DNA of 58,341 nucleotides from an uncultured Bacilli bacterium (GCA_947629325.1 CANRDE010000004.1:1-58341), one strand, 5' to 3'; positions 28,929-39,518 are shown, counted from the stretch's first letter. Numbers and translations are program-made. The notes: generated from the sequence alone by a model not told the origin.

Positions 28929-29806
28929 TCATCTCCAATAGATATATTTAAGATTTCCATTATTCTTTCTAAATCTTTTACAGAGTCAAAAGTTATTTCA
29001 ATTTTATTCTTATTAATTTTAACTTTATTGCCGATTTTATCACTAATTATATCTTCATACATGTGAAGTTTAGGATCTATATTAGATATATTAATCGGCT
29101 TTCTTTTAATCATGTCTTGATCATTTAATATATGCTCTATATCGCGCACGTTAAGCTTTTCTTTGACAATTTTTTGAGCTAATTCTTCTATTTTATTTGC
29201 ATCTTCTAATTTACTTAAGGCCCGAGCATGCGAAGCCGATATTTCTTTATTAATGACCATGTTTTGAACATTTTGAGGAAGATTTAACAAACCTAAAAGA
29301 TTGGTAACATAACTTCTACTTTTACCAAATTTGTTTGCAAATTCTTCTTGAGTAAACCCTCTCAATTTAATAATATTCATAATACTTTTGGCTTCATCTA
29401 TTGGATTCAAGTCTTCCCTTTGGATATTTTCTATTAAGGCGATTTCCATCATTTCTTGGTCTGTAAAATCTTTGATAATAGCTGGAATTTCTGTTAATCC
29501 TGCCATCTTAGAGGCTTTGCATCGACGTTCACCAGCAATTAACTCATATCCTTTTATACTTCTTTTTACAATTATGGGTTGGACTATTCCATATTCTTTT
29601 ATTGAAGTAGCCAATTCTTTTAAACTGTCTTCATTAAAATTTGTTCTTGGTTGATAAGGATTACTCCTTATATCAGCTAGTTTTATTAAAACTACATCAT
29701 TTTTATTTTCAGTTACAATTTCTTTTTCAAAATTATCAAAATCGATAACATTATTGGTAAAAAGTTGTTCTAAGCCTCTACCTAGCGCTTTCTTTTTAGT
29801 CTCCAT
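28925..29806 (-). CDS. parB: Chromosome partitioning protein ParB/Spo0J
   Basis: LGRGLEQLF; IRSNPYQPRTNFNEDSLKELATSIKEYGIVQPIIV; YELIAGERRCKASKMAGL; ALIENIQREDLNPIDEAKS. Confidence 0.97.
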   Translation of the reverse strand: METKKKALGRGLEQLFTNNVIDFDNFEKEIVTENKNDVVLIKLADIRSNPYQPRTNFNEDSLKELATSIKEYGIVQPIIVKRSIKGYELIAGERRCKASKMAGLTEIPAIIKDFTDQEMMEIALIENIQREDLNPIDEAKSIMNIIKLRGFTQEEFANKFGKSRSYVTNLLGLLNLPQNVQNMVINKEISASHARALSKLEDANKIEELAQKIVKEKLNVRDIEHILNDQDMIKRKPINISNIDPKLHMYEDIISDKIGNKVKINKNKIEITFDSVKDLERIMEILNISIGDD

Positions 29807-30581
29807 TTCTACTAATCACTTCCTTTGCTAAGTTTTTATATGCTTCAGTCGCTCTACTAGTTGGATCATATTCATTTATTGGCTTTCCATGGGATGGGGC
29901 CTCAACTAATCTTACTAATCGAGGAATAATAGTGTTGAATACCTTATCTTTAAAATATTTTCTTATTTCTTCTATTACTTCCAAACCAATATTGGTTCGA
30001 CCATCTAACATAGTCAATAAAACTCCTTCTATTCTTAGAGTTGGATTCATACTAGATTGAACCATTATAATAGAATTTAATAATTGGGTAATTCCTTCCA
30101 ACGCAAAAAACTCACATTGTACGGGAATAATCACTGAATCACTAGCCACTAAAGCATTCATTGTTCCTAATCCTAATGATGGTTGACAATCTATAATAAT
30201 ATAATCAAAAATATGTCTGATAGAATTGATGGCATTTTTTAATTGCTCATTTTGATGAAAGTTTTGGTCTTCTAACATTTTTTTTACAAATTCTACATCA
30301 ACACCAGCTAAATTTAATGTAGAGGGAATTATAGCCAAATTATCAAATGGCGTTTTTTTTATTGCCGCTTCTATATTACATTTATTTGTTATAACTTCAT
30401 AAATATCATGCTCAAAATCATTAGAATTTAAACCAAGTCCAGTTGTGGCATTGCTTTGGGGATCTAAATCTATTAATAAAACTTTTTTACCTTCCTTACC
30501 TAAAGCCGCTGCAAGATTAATACTTGTAGTAGTTTTGCCTACTCCTCCTTTTTGATTAACTAATGAAATCACTTTAGCCAT
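29796..30581 (-). CDS. parA: Chromosome partitioning ATPase ParA/Soj
   Basis: ISLVNQKGGVGKTTTSINLAAALGKEGKKVLLIDLDPQSNATTGLG. Confidence 0.98.
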   Translation of the reverse strand: MAKVISLVNQKGGVGKTTTSINLAAALGKEGKKVLLIDLDPQSNATTGLGLNSNDFEHDIYEVITNKCNIEAAIKKTPFDNLAIIPSTLNLAGVDVEFVKKMLEDQNFHQNEQLKNAINSIRHIFDYIIIDCQPSLGLGTMNALVASDSVIIPVQCEFFALEGITQLLNSIIMVQSSMNPTLRIEGVLLTMLDGRTNIGLEVIEEIRKYFKDKVFNTIIPRLVRLVEAPSHGKPINEYDPTSRATEAYKNLAKEVISRNGD

Positions 30582-30650
30582 AATACACCTCTAATTTTAT
30601 TTCTACTAAATAATATTTTAACATATAAATAGAATTTAAGATAGAAAAAA

Positions 30651-30674
30651 AAGAAAGAAAATTAATTCTTTCTT
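30651..30674 (-). terminator. Terminator downstream of the 84-aa gene
   Basis: AAGAAAGAA/TTCTTTCTT stem followed on the minus strand by a U tract. Confidence 0.65.
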
Positions 30675-30677
30675 AAA

Positions 30678-30932
30678 TTATCTTTCCATAAAATATTTTG
30701 TTTCTCCAATATTTGATTCTTTAATATCAAATGTTACCACTGATTTTGGATCTTCCGGATTGCGCCAAACGCCCAATACTTTAAAACCTTTTTTTCTAGC
30801 AACATCCAATATATGAAGATAAGCTTGATGAGCTTTGGCCGCGTCCTGACTACCAACTTCATACAGATATTCTTCTAGATAAAAAATCTTATTTTTATAA
30901 TCTGCATAATTTAATAGATATTCGCTTTGCAT
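30678..30932 (-). CDS. Small hypothetical protein
   Basis: 84-aa ORF starting with ATG between rplQ and parA, followed by a terminator. Confidence 0.7.
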   Translation of the reverse strand: MQSEYLLNYADYKNKIFYLEEYLYEVGSQDAAKAHQAYLHILDVARKKGFKVLGVWRNPEDPKSVVTFDIKESNIGETKYFMER

Positions 30933-30977
30933 ATGTCCCCCTCTCCGAAAATATTATATTAATTTTTAAGAATTAAA

Positions 30978-31004
30978 AGACTGTTATATTTTGGCTAACA
31001 GTCT
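30978..31004 (-). terminator. Terminator of the alpha operon (after rplQ)
   Basis: AGACTGTTA (30978-30986)/TAACAGTCT (30996-31004), then TTTAATTCTT on the minus strand. Confidence 0.8.
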
Positions 31005-31012
31005 AATATTTG

Positions 31013-31354
31013 TTAAATTAATTCAATTCTAACTTCTAAAGCATCATCGCCACGGCGTTCAGACATTTTAATGATTCTAGTATAACCACCATTACGATTT
31101 TCATATTTAGAAGCTAATTCATTAAATATTTTATTAACAACTTCTTTATCATTGTGTAAAAAAGCTAATGCCTTACGGCGAGATACTAATGTTCCTCTTT
31201 TTCCATAAGTAATCATTTTATCAACAAATTTTCTAACTTCTTTAGCTCTAGCCTCTGTAGTTACAACAGATTCATGCATTATAACATCTTTAGTTAATCC
31301 TGCTAAAATGCTTCTTCTAATTCTTGTTTCTCTTCCTAATTTTCTATATGCCAT
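31013..31354 (-). CDS. rplQ: 50S ribosomal protein L17
   Basis: MAYRKLGRETRIRRSILAGLTKDVIMHESVVTTEARAKEVRKFVDKMITYGKRG. Confidence 0.98.
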   Translation of the reverse strand: MAYRKLGRETRIRRSILAGLTKDVIMHESVVTTEARAKEVRKFVDKMITYGKRGTLVSRRKALAFLHNDKEVVNKIFNELASKYENRNGGYTRIIKMSERRGDDALEVRIELI

Positions 31355-31360
31355 AATCCA

Positions 31361-32308
31361 TTACTCCTTAAATGAAAGTCCTAAATCAGCAACTTTGTCA
31401 AGAACCTCTTTAAGACTCTTTTTACCTAAGTTTCTAATTTTAGTAACTTCTACTTCTCTTTTATCAACTAAATCTTGAACTGTATGTATGCCAGCTCTTT
31501 TCAAACAATTATATGCTCTAACACTGAATTCTACTTCTTCAATTGGGGTTTCCAAAGTTTTGGTAATAGTATCTACTTTCTTTTCTTGCATTAATCCTGA
31601 AAAATCACTAATAGAATTAATGTCTGCTACTATATTAAAATGTTCAACTAATATCTTTGCTGCAAGAGCCATTGCTTCTTCAGGATTCATGCTACCATTT
31701 GTCGTAATTTCCATTATTAATTTATCATAATTTTCATTTTGACCAACACGAGTATCTACTACTTCATATTGTACAAGTTCAATTGGTGAATAAGAAGAAT
31801 CTATTGCTATAGTACCAACTTTAGCATCTTCTAATCTCTTCTTATTTTCTTTTGAATCAACATAACCACGACCATTTTCTACAGTCATTTCCATATCGAT
31901 TTTACCATTTTTTACTAAATTACAAATTACTAAATCTTCATTAATAATTTCAATATCAGCATCATGTTCAATCATGCCAGCGGTAACTGGGCCTTCTTGA
32001 TCACAATATAATCTTATAACTTTTTTATCATTAGAATGATTTTTAACAACTAAATTTTTGACAGCCAAAACAATTGCGGTTACATCTTCTACAATTCCTT
32101 CAATTTTTTGAAATTCATGTAAAACGCCTTCTATTTTAATACTGGTAACAGCACTTCCAGGCAAGCTTGATAACATTACTCTTCTTAAAGCATTACCTAT
32201 AGTAGTACCAAATCCTCTTTCTAATGGTTCTAATTCAAATCTGCCAAAATGAATACTTTCGATGTAATCAGTAATTTTATATTCAGGTTTATCAAATTTT
32301 ATCATCAT
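31361..32308 (-). CDS. rpoA: RNA polymerase alpha subunit
   Basis: GRFELEPLERGFGTTIGNALRRVMLSSLPGSAVTSIKIEGVLHEFQ; alpha-CTD CLKRAGIHTVQDLVDK. Confidence 0.98.
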   Translation of the reverse strand: MMIKFDKPEYKITDYIESIHFGRFELEPLERGFGTTIGNALRRVMLSSLPGSAVTSIKIEGVLHEFQKIEGIVEDVTAIVLAVKNLVVKNHSNDKKVIRLYCDQEGPVTAGMIEHDADIEIINEDLVICNLVKNGKIDMEMTVENGRGYVDSKENKKRLEDAKVGTIAIDSSYSPIELVQYEVVDTRVGQNENYDKLIMEITTNGSMNPEEAMALAAKILVEHFNIVADINSISDFSGLMQEKKVDTITKTLETPIEEVEFSVRAYNCLKRAGIHTVQDLVDKREVEVTKIRNLGKKSLKEVLDKVADLGLSFKE

Positions 32309-32328
32309 ACAATATTCCTTTCTTTAGT

Positions 32329-32712
32329 TTAATTTCTTGGTCTCTTTGGTGGACGACATCCATTATGTGGAACTGGAGTTTCATCTATTATACTAGTTAC
32401 TTCCAAACCAGCTGTTTGTAAGGATCTAATAGCATTTTCTCTTCCAGGTCCTAATCCTTTTACATGTACTTCTACTTTTTTAACTCCTTGCTCTATTGCG
32501 GCAGAGGCAGCTGCTTCAGCTGTTAAACCAGCAGCATAAGGAGTTTTTTTCTTACTACCTAAATAACCAATTCTTCCAGCGCTAGACCAAGCTATTGCAT
32601 TTCCGTCTTTATCGGAAATAGTAACAATTGTATTATTATATGTTGATTGAATATGAGCCTCAGCTTCTGGAATATTCTTTTTAATTTTTCTTTTTCTTCT
32701 ATTATATGCCAT
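32329..32712 (-). CDS. rpsK: 30S ribosomal protein S11
   Basis: [28 protein letters not shown]...[13 protein letters not shown]. Confidence 0.98.
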   Translation of the reverse strand: MAYNRRKRKIKKNIPEAEAHIQSTYNNTIVTISDKDGNAIAWSSAGRIGYLGSKKKTPYAAGLTAEAAASAAIEQGVKKVEVHVKGLGPGRENAIRSLQTAGLEVTSIIDETPVPHNGCRPPKRPRN

Positions 32713-32722
32713 AAGTTAACCT

Positions 32723-33097
32723 CTACTTTCCAACCTTTTTCTTATTAGCGACAACTTTACCTTTACCCTTACGAGTTTTAGCATTTCTATTAGTTCTTTG
32801 ACCTCTTACAGGTAATCCTTTTTTGTGTCTTATTCCTTGATAACAATTTATTTCCATTTTATTCTTAATATTCATTTGAACATCTCTACGTAAATCACCT
32901 TCGACAACATATTTATCGACTTCTTTACGTAACTTGATAATTTCTTCTTCAGTTAAATCTTTTATTTTCTTTGATGGCTCTACGCCAGCATCCTTACAAA
33001 TAGTTTTTGCAAGGGGACGACCAATTCCATAAATTGCAGTAAGTCCTATACAAGTATGTTTTTCATTTGGTAAATCAATATTTTTAATTCTTGCCAT
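32723..33097 (-). CDS. rpsM: 30S ribosomal protein S13
   Basis: [39 protein letters not shown]...[28 protein letters not shown]. Confidence 0.98.
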   Translation of the reverse strand: MARIKNIDLPNEKHTCIGLTAIYGIGRPLAKTICKDAGVEPSKKIKDLTEEEIIKLRKEVDKYVVEGDLRRDVQMNIKNKMEINCYQGIRHKKGLPVRGQRTNRNAKTRKGKGKVVANKKKVGK

Positions 33098-33106
33098 TTT
33101 ATCCTC

Positions 33107-33220
33107 CTAACCTTGTACTTGTTTGTGTTTAGGGTTATCACAAATAACCATAACTTTTCCATTTCTTCTTATAATTTTACATTTTTTGCATATTTTCTTT
33201 ACTGATGGTCTAACTTTCAT
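33107..33220 (-). CDS. rpmJ: 50S ribosomal protein L36
   Basis: Not in the ORF track because it is short; manual translation of the minus strand gives [37 protein letters not shown] (37 aa). Confidence 0.96.
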   Translation of the reverse strand: MKVRPSVKKICKKCKIIRRNGKVMVICDNPKHKQVQG

Positions 33221-33230
33221 AAATACTCTC

Positions 33231-33491
33231 CTATCTTTTATTCCATGTAATTATCCCACGTGTTAAGTCGTAAGGCGACAATTGTACTGTAACGGTATCA
33301 CCCGGTAAAATACGTATCATATTAATGCGCATTTTACCAGAAACGTAGGCTTTTACAGTATGGCCATTAGCAAGTTCGACTAAATAATCAGAGCCTTTTA
33401 GAACTTCAATGACTTTGCCTTCAACTTCAATTTTATCATCTTTTTTTGATTCTGCTATTTTTTTGTTTTTGAATTTATTGGAATCTGCCAA
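33231..33491 (-). CDS. infA: Translation initiation factor IF-1
   Basis: [67 protein letters not shown] start at 33491 preceded by AGGAG. Confidence 0.96.
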   Translation of the reverse strand: MADSNKFKNKKIAESKKDDKIEVEGKVIEVLKGSDYLVELANGHTVKAYVSGKMRINMIRILPGDTVTVQLSPYDLTRGIITWNKR

Positions 33492-33509
33492 AATTTCTCA
33501 CTCTCCTAT

Positions 33510-34253
33510 TTAAGCTTTTGTTAATATAACATATCCATCTTTTGTTACTAGTATAGTATGTTCAAAGTGGGCACTAGGTAACCCATCTTCAGTTTTAATT
33601 GTCCAATCGTTATTTTCCATATATATGTGCCTGCTGCCTAAATTTAGCATTGGTTCTACAGCTATAACCATGCCAGCTTTTAATCTTGTCGGGTCTTTAG
33701 TAAAATAATTGGGAACATTAGGATCTTCATGAACACTAGTTCCAACCCCATGACCAACTAATTCTCTAACAACTCCAAGATGGTTGGCCTTAGCAAAATT
33801 TTCTATTTTGCTTCCAATGTCACTTATTTTAGCACCATCTTTAATAACACTCAAGCCCTCATATAAGGATTTTTTGGTATTTTCAACTAAATCTTCTACT
33901 TCTTTAGGAACTTTTCCAACAATATATGTATTAGCTGAATCTGAATGATATCCTTTATATTCAACGCCAATATCAACTGATACTATATCTCCCTCTTTAA
34001 TTTTTCTTTTTGAAGGAATTCCATGAACTACTTCATCATTTATAGATACACAGATACTTGCTGGATAACCTTCAAAATTTAAAAAAGAAGGTTTACAATC
34101 ATGAGCCAAAATAAATTGGTGAGCTATATCGTTTAAAGCCTTTGTAGATATACCAGGCTTAATATTTTTAGCTACTTCTTGATGAGTCAAATAATTGATA
34201 TATCCAGCATGTTTCATTAATTCAATTTCTCTATCACTTTTTATACTAATCAT
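33510..34253 (-). CDS. map: Type I methionyl aminopeptidase
   Basis: CVSINDEVVHGIPSKRKIKEGDIVSVDIGVEYKGYHSDSANTY; ELVGHGVGTSVHEDPNVPN. Confidence 0.98.
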   Translation of the reverse strand: MISIKSDREIELMKHAGYINYLTHQEVAKNIKPGISTKALNDIAHQFILAHDCKPSFLNFEGYPASICVSINDEVVHGIPSKRKIKEGDIVSVDIGVEYKGYHSDSANTYIVGKVPKEVEDLVENTKKSLYEGLSVIKDGAKISDIGSKIENFAKANHLGVVRELVGHGVGTSVHEDPNVPNYFTKDPTRLKAGMVIAVEPMLNLGSRHIYMENNDWTIKTEDGLPSAHFEHTILVTKDGYVILTKA

Positions 34254-34888
34254 TTTAAAATTTCCTTAATTTTCTCTGTTATCATATCTAATTTCATAGA
34301 TGTATCTACAATATGCATTTTATTTTTTTCTTTATAATATTCTTTTATTGGATCAATATTTTCTAAAAAAGTATTAAATCTTATTTTAAATGATTCTTCA
34401 TTATCATCTGTTCTTTTCATTAATTCTTTTCCACATTTATCACATATATTATTTGTTTTAGGTTTAAGGTTTTCATAATACATATTGTAAGATGCACCAC
34501 AAGAACAGGTTAGACGACCTAATGCTCTTTTTAATGCTTCCTCTAAACTGATATCAAGATAAATAACCTCATAATTTTGAATATTTAATTCTTTAAATAA
34601 TTCATCTAACATTTTTGCTTGATTTAAAGTTCTTGGAAACCCATCTAATATAAATGGTTCCTTATTATTTTGCAATTTAGCTTTAATTAATCTAAATACA
34701 ATTTCATCATCTACTAAATGTCCCGCAGTAATTATTTCGTTTATTTTTAGACCAATTTCGCTTCCTTTGGCAATTTCTTCTCTAAGCATATCACCTGTTG
34801 AAATATGTTTATAACCTATTTCAACTAATTTTTCACTTTGAGTCCCTTTACCAGAAGAAGGTGGAGCAATAAAAATTACATTTTTCAT
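34250..34888 (-). CDS. adk: Adenylate kinase (Cys-type zinc LID)
   Basis: IAPPSSGKGTQSEKL; FILDGFPRTLNQAKML; LID Cys pairs CSCG...CDKCG. TGA stop overlaps the map ATG (ATGA). Confidence 0.97.
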   Translation of the reverse strand: MKNVIFIAPPSSGKGTQSEKLVEIGYKHISTGDMLREEIAKGSEIGLKINEIITAGHLVDDEIVFRLIKAKLQNNKEPFILDGFPRTLNQAKMLDELFKELNIQNYEVIYLDISLEEALKRALGRLTCSCGASYNMYYENLKPKTNNICDKCGKELMKRTDDNEESFKIRFNTFLENIDPIKEYYKEKNKMHIVDTSMKLDMITEKIKEILK

Positions 34889-36150
34889 TATCTAATCCTT
34901 TTTCTCTTTTCCTTGTAGCTTCTTGCTAATAAGCTACTTTCAAGTTGCTTGTATGTTTCAATAGCAACTCCAACAACTATAATTAAACCAGTTCCTCCAA
35001 ATGTAACAGTTGATGGCAAATTTGTAAATTTGCTAACTAAAACAGGAAGAATGGCAATAATCATTAAAAATATATTTCCTACAATAGATAATTTACTAAT
35101 TGAATTACTAATATATTTAGATGTATCATTTCCTGGTCTTATCCCCGGAATATATCCGCCTCTTTCATTTAGGTTTTTACTCATTTCTTCAGGGTTCATT
35201 ATCATGAATGTATAGAAATAACCAAAGAATAATATTAATACCATATAAAGTATCATCCCAGTATTAGATGTATATACAATATATTTATTTATAAAATTCA
35301 TAGCGCTTTCATTTTTTAAAAGGGCTACAATTGTAGATGGTACAGTTAATAATATTTGCGCGAATATTACGGGAATAACTCCGGCAGAATTTAATTTTAT
35401 TGGCAAATAACTTTGTTCTGCTCCATATGCACTAGTAGTTCTATTAGCATATTGAATAGGAATTCTTCTTTCTGCTAATTGGATGTATATAATACCTACT
35501 AAAATCAATAAATAAACTAAAATAAATATTATAAATAATATAATTCCCATCATTAATTCATATGAACCATTTATAAAGGTATTATAAGCTCCGGTAAATA
35601 TTCTTGGCATGCTGAATAAAATACCAGCTAAAATTATCATTGAAGTTCCATTACCAATTCCTTTTTTAGTAATCTGATCTCCTAACCATAAACAAAAGGC
35701 GGTTCCAGCAGTCATTACTAATGAAGTTTTAATTATTTCCATTGTACTTAAACCTTGCATATAGAATAAACATAAGGCATAGGCTTGAACAAATCCAAAT
35801 AAAATAGCTAAATATCTTGTTATTTTATTTATTTTTTGACGACCTGTGTATCCCTCATCTTTTAACTCTTTAAAATAAGGAATAATGTCCATTTGCAATA
35901 ATTCTGTAATAATGGAAGCCGTAATATATGGCGAAACTCCTAATGCAAAGATGGAAAAGTTTTGTAATCCACCACCACTCATTAAGTTAAAAATTTCTAG
36001 AAATCCAAGTTCTTGATATATTCTAGATGCCCAAGGAATGGTAATTGTTGTACCTAAACAGAATAGACCCAAACAGGCTAATGTAAAATATATTCTTTTT
36101 CTTAAATCTTTATTAGATTTGCTGAAAAGTTGGGAAAACCCACGAAACAT
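34888..36150 (-). CDS. secY: Preprotein translocase subunit SecY
   Basis: 420 aa, ten TM-like segments; SIFALGVSPYITASIITELLQM; GYIPGIRPGNDTSKYI. Confidence 0.98.
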   Translation of the reverse strand: MFRGFSQLFSKSNKDLRKRIYFTLACLGLFCLGTTITIPWASRIYQELGFLEIFNLMSGGGLQNFSIFALGVSPYITASIITELLQMDIIPYFKELKDEGYTGRQKINKITRYLAILFGFVQAYALCLFYMQGLSTMEIIKTSLVMTAGTAFCLWLGDQITKKGIGNGTSMIILAGILFSMPRIFTGAYNTFINGSYELMMGIILFIIFILVYLLILVGIIYIQLAERRIPIQYANRTTSAYGAEQSYLPIKLNSAGVIPVIFAQILLTVPSTIVALLKNESAMNFINKYIVYTSNTGMILYMVLILFFGYFYTFMIMNPEEMSKNLNERGGYIPGIRPGNDTSKYISNSISKLSIVGNIFLMIIAILPVLVSKFTNLPSTVTFGGTGLIIVVGVAIETYKQLESSLLARSYKEKRKRIR

Positions 36151-36594
36151 CTAAATCACCTCAGCTTTGCCACCGGCTTCTTCAATTTTAGTAACAGCCT
36201 TTGAAGAAAATCTTTGTGCTTTAATAGTTAATTTTTTATCTAAATTTCCATTAGCTAAAACTTTAATACCACACAAACTCTTTTTAATAATTCCTCTTTC
36301 TTTCAATATTTCTGGTGTAACAACATCACCATCTTTAAAGAATTTACTTAAATCATTTAAATTAATTGTTGCAAATTCACATCTAAATCTTTTGTTATTA
36401 AATCCTCTTTTTGGTAATCTTCTATATAAAGGAGATTGTCCACCTTGAAACCAAGCTGGAATAGATGCACCACTTCTAGCCTTTTGGCCTTTTTCTCCAC
36501 GGGTAGAAGTCTTACCCATTCCACTTCCTGGTCCCCTTCCAACTCTTTTTATTGTTTTTGTTTCTTTAGATTTTGGTAAATTTTCTAACTTCAT
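36151..36594 (-). CDS. rplO: 50S ribosomal protein L15
   Basis: MKLENLPKSKETKTIKRVGRGPGSGMGKTSTRGEKGQKARSG; start placed at ATG 36594 (SD GGAGG), ORF opens at 36633. Confidence 0.97.
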   Translation of the reverse strand: MKLENLPKSKETKTIKRVGRGPGSGMGKTSTRGEKGQKARSGASIPAWFQGGQSPLYRRLPKRGFNNKRFRCEFATINLNDLSKFFKDGDVVTPEILKERGIIKKSLCGIKVLANGNLDKKLTIKAQRFSSKAVTKIEEAGGKAEVI

Positions 36595-36595
36595 A

Positions 36596-37114
36596 TTATA
36601 ATTCCTCCACCTTTTTGCCACGAAGGGCTGCAATGTGTTCTGGAGTTTTTTGACTTTTTAGAGCTTTTAAAGTAGCTTTAGCTACATTAATTTGGGTATT
36701 TGCTCCTAAGCTTTTAGCTACTATATCTTTGACACCAGCAAGTTCTAATACTGCTCTAGCTGCTCCTCCAGCAATAATACCGCGTCCTTCTTTAGCAGGC
36801 TTAATTAAAACTACACTTCTACCAACCTTTGCTGTTTCATCATGTGGTATAGTCCTATTATCGATTAAAGATATTTTATTAACATTTTTATTAGCAGCTT
36901 GTATTGCTTTTTTTATTGCTTCTGAAACTTCATTGGCTTTTCCTGTACCGATTCCAATTAAACCTTTACGGTTACCAACAGCTACATCTGCTTTAAAACG
37001 AAAATGTCTACCACCTTTAGTAACTTTTGTTACCTTTGATATGGCGATTACTTTTTCTTCCAATAAATTTTTCTTAGCATCATTATTTTTTCTGTTAACA
37101 ACTTTTTTGTCCAT
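36596..37114 (-). CDS. rpsE: 30S ribosomal protein S5
   Basis: KVTKGGRHFRFKADVAVGNRKGLIGIGTGKANEVSEAIKKA. Confidence 0.98.
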   Translation of the reverse strand: MDKKVVNRKNNDAKKNLLEEKVIAISKVTKVTKGGRHFRFKADVAVGNRKGLIGIGTGKANEVSEAIKKAIQAANKNVNKISLIDNRTIPHDETAKVGRSVVLIKPAKEGRGIIAGGAARAVLELAGVKDIVAKSLGANTQINVAKATLKALKSQKTPEHIAALRGKKVEEL

Positions 37115-37123
37115 ATTTCCTCC

Positions 37124-37480
37124 CTATATCTCTAATCCTGCTTCTCTAGCAGCATCTGCTAGAGCGCTTACCCGACCATGATATAAGTATCCACCACGGT
37201 CAAAAACTACTTTGGCAATTTTGGCCTTTTTACATTTTTCTGCAATATCTTTACCTACTAATTTAGCAGCATCAATATTACCACCATTTGCAAGTTTTAA
37301 ACTACGACTTGAAGATGAGACTAAAGTTGTACCAGTTGTATCATCTATGACTTGAGCATATATTTCAGAATTTGATCTAAATACATTCAATCTTGGGGTT
37401 TCTTTAGTACCACTGATATTTTTTCTTACTCTTTTATGTCTTATTTGACGAAGATCATTTTTAGATTCTTTTCTTATCAT
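37124..37480 (-). CDS. rplR: 50S ribosomal protein L18
   Basis: [34 protein letters not shown]...[28 protein letters not shown]. Confidence 0.98.
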   Translation of the reverse strand: MIRKESKNDLRQIRHKRVRKNISGTKETPRLNVFRSNSEIYAQVIDDTTGTTLVSSSSRSLKLANGGNIDAAKLVGKDIAEKCKKAKIAKVVFDRGGYLYHGRVSALADAAREAGLEI

Positions 37481-37491
37481 ATTTTACCTCC

Positions 37492-38028
37492 TTAAGCCGC
37501 TTTCTTTCCCTCTTTACGACGAACAATTTCGCCTTTATAACGAATACCTTTACCTTTATAAGGTTCTGGTTCTCTTACTTTTCTAATGTTGGCAGCAAAT
37601 TCTGAAACTTTTTGTTTATCAATACCTTTGATAGTAAGTTCAGTATTACTAATAAGCTCAGCTTTTAATCCCTCGGGAACAACGATTTCCACAGGATGAG
37701 AAAAACCAGCACTAATAACTATTTTATTTCCTTGAACATTAAATCTGTAACCAACACCAACTGCTTCCAAGCCTTTTTCAAATCCTTTAGAGACACCTTC
37801 TAACATACTTTTGATTAAAGAGTTAGTAGTACCTTGCATTACATTTGCTCTTTTTGATTCGTTTTTTTGCTTAGTTTTAATATTTCCATCGGTAATTACT
37901 ACTTCAATTAAAGGATTAATATTTAAAGTTAATTCACCTTTAGATCCCTTAACTAATAAAGTATTTTCTTCTTTTGAAACAGTAACACCTTCTGGAATAA
38001 CTAAATTTCTTTCTCCGATTCTACTCAT
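37492..38028 (-). CDS. rplF: 50S ribosomal protein L6
   Basis: MSRIGERNLVIPEGVTV...VREPEPYKGKGIRYKGEIVRRKEGKKAA. Confidence 0.98.
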   Translation of the reverse strand: MSRIGERNLVIPEGVTVSKEENTLLVKGSKGELTLNINPLIEVVITDGNIKTKQKNESKRANVMQGTTNSLIKSMLEGVSKGFEKGLEAVGVGYRFNVQGNKIVISAGFSHPVEIVVPEGLKAELISNTELTIKGIDKQKVSEFAANIRKVREPEPYKGKGIRYKGEIVRRKEGKKAA

Positions 38029-38034
38029 AATTAC

Positions 38035-38433
38035 TTACCAAATATAGGCAAGGACTTCGCCTCCTAACTTAGCTTTTCTAGCTTCTTTATCAGTCATTAA
38101 ACCTTTAGAAGTAGAAATTATTGCAATACCTAAGCCGTTTAGAACACGAGGAACTTCATCAGCTTTTGCATATACTCGTAAGCCAGATTTACTTATTCTT
38201 TTAAGACCAGTAATAACTCTTTCTTTTTTATTACCATATTTAAGTGTTAAAGTTAATTTATCACCTTGAGTACATTTTTCATAATTAAAATCTTCTATAT
38301 AACCTTCACGTTTTAATATTTCTGCAATACCTAAAGTCATTTTAGTACCAATTACTTCAACTGTTTGATATTTCATAATATTTGCATTACGTATACGAGT
38401 TAACATATCTGCTATTTTATCTTGTACAAACAT
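38035..38433 (-). CDS. rpsH: 30S ribosomal protein S8
   Basis: [27 protein letters not shown]...[33 protein letters not shown]; start at ATG 38433. Confidence 0.97.
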   Translation of the reverse strand: MFVQDKIADMLTRIRNANIMKYQTVEVIGTKMTLGIAEILKREGYIEDFNYEKCTQGDKLTLTLKYGNKKERVITGLKRISKSGLRVYAKADEVPRVLNGLGIAIISTSKGLMTDKEARKAKLGGEVLAYIW

Positions 38434-38447
38434 ATTGTTCCTCCCTT

Positions 38448-38633
38448 TTACCAACTAGATTTCTTTACGCCAGGTATTTGGCCTTTATTTGCAAGTTCTC
38501 TAAAACAAATACGGCATAATTTAAATTTACTTAATACAGCGTGTGGTCTTCCACATCTTTCACATCTTGTATATTCCCTTGTTGAAAACTTTTGCTTTCT
38601 TTGATTTTTTATGATCATACTTTTCTTAGCCAT
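38448..38633 (-). CDS. rpsN: 30S ribosomal protein S14, zinc type
   Basis: 61 aa; [38 protein letters not shown]. Confidence 0.98.
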   Translation of the reverse strand: MAKKSMIIKNQRKQKFSTREYTRCERCGRPHAVLSKFKLCRICFRELANKGQIPGVKKSSW

Positions 38634-38641
38634 AATAACAC

Positions 38642-39181
38642 CTAACCTTTAAATGGCATTCCAAATGCCTTTAGTAATGCATGAGCTTCATCATTACTCT
38701 TTGCTGTGGTAACAAATACAATATCCATACCACGAATTTTATAAACATTATCATATTCAATTTCAGGGAAAATTAATTGTTCTTTTATACCTAAAGTATA
38801 GTTTCCTTTTCCATCAAAAGCATGATTTGATACACCACGGAAATCTCTAACTCTTGGTAATCCTACTTTTATTAATTTTTCCATAAAATTATACATGTTT
38901 TCGCCTCTTAATGTTACTTTTACACCAACAGGTTGTCCTTCTCTTAATTTAAAACCAGCAATTGATTTACGAGCCTTAGTTACAACAGCTTTTTGGCCAG
39001 CTATTGTTTCTAAATCTTTTTGAGCTGCTTCAATGAATTTTACATCATGTGATCCTTCGCCAACACCCATATTAATAACTATTTTTTCAATTTTAGGTAC
39101 TTGCATTACACTTTTATAATGGAATTCTTTCATTAAATCAGCTTTTATTTTTGATTCATATAATTCTTTAAAATTACTCAT
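38642..39181 (-). CDS. rplE: 50S ribosomal protein L5
   Basis: [53 protein letters not shown]. Confidence 0.98.
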   Translation of the reverse strand: MSNFKELYESKIKADLMKEFHYKSVMQVPKIEKIVINMGVGEGSHDVKFIEAAQKDLETIAGQKAVVTKARKSIAGFKLREGQPVGVKVTLRGENMYNFMEKLIKVGLPRVRDFRGVSNHAFDGKGNYTLGIKEQLIFPEIEYDNVYKIRGMDIVFVTTAKSNDEAHALLKAFGMPFKG

Positions 39182-39189
39182 AAATTCAC

Positions 39190-39510
39190 CTACTTACTAG
39201 CTTTCTTTGTAGACTTCTTCGCTGTTTTTTCTTCAGAATCTACCTTTTTTACTTTTTCTACTTTTTTGGTTTCTTTCTTTTCTGGTTTATTATCTTTTAT
39301 TAATTTTACATTTGATACATGGATTGGCATTTCAATATCAAAAATACCACCCTTATCATTATTAGTTCTTGGTTTTGAATGTCTTTTGGAAATATTGATT
39401 CCTTCAACAATAATTTTATTTTCAGCTTTCAAAGTTTTGATTACTTTACCTGTTTTTCCTTTATCTTTTCCAGTTAGAACTTGAACATTATCATTTACTT
39501 TTATCTTCAT
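39190..39510 (-). CDS. rplX: 50S ribosomal protein L24 with Lys-rich tail
   Basis: [42 protein letters not shown]. Confidence 0.97.
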   Translation of the reverse strand: MKIKVNDNVQVLTGKDKGKTGKVIKTLKAENKIIVEGINISKRHSKPRTNNDKGGIFDIEMPIHVSNVKLIKDNKPEKKETKKVEKVKKVDSEEKTAKKSTKKASK

Positions 39511-39518
39511 ATTTCCTC

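Noticed and set aside
28925-30581. parS site next to parAB
   Set aside because: I did not find a TGTTTCACGTGAAACA-like 16-mer in the window; CACGTG occurrences near 208 (in the 16S) and 33255 lack the flanks.
34250-34253. Possibility of genetic code 4 (TGA = Trp) because of the AT-rich, Mollicutes-like content
   Set aside because: adk ends with TGA in an ATGA overlap with map, and rlmH ends in TGA, while tryptophans such as Ung DWQL use TGG; the standard bacterial code fits.
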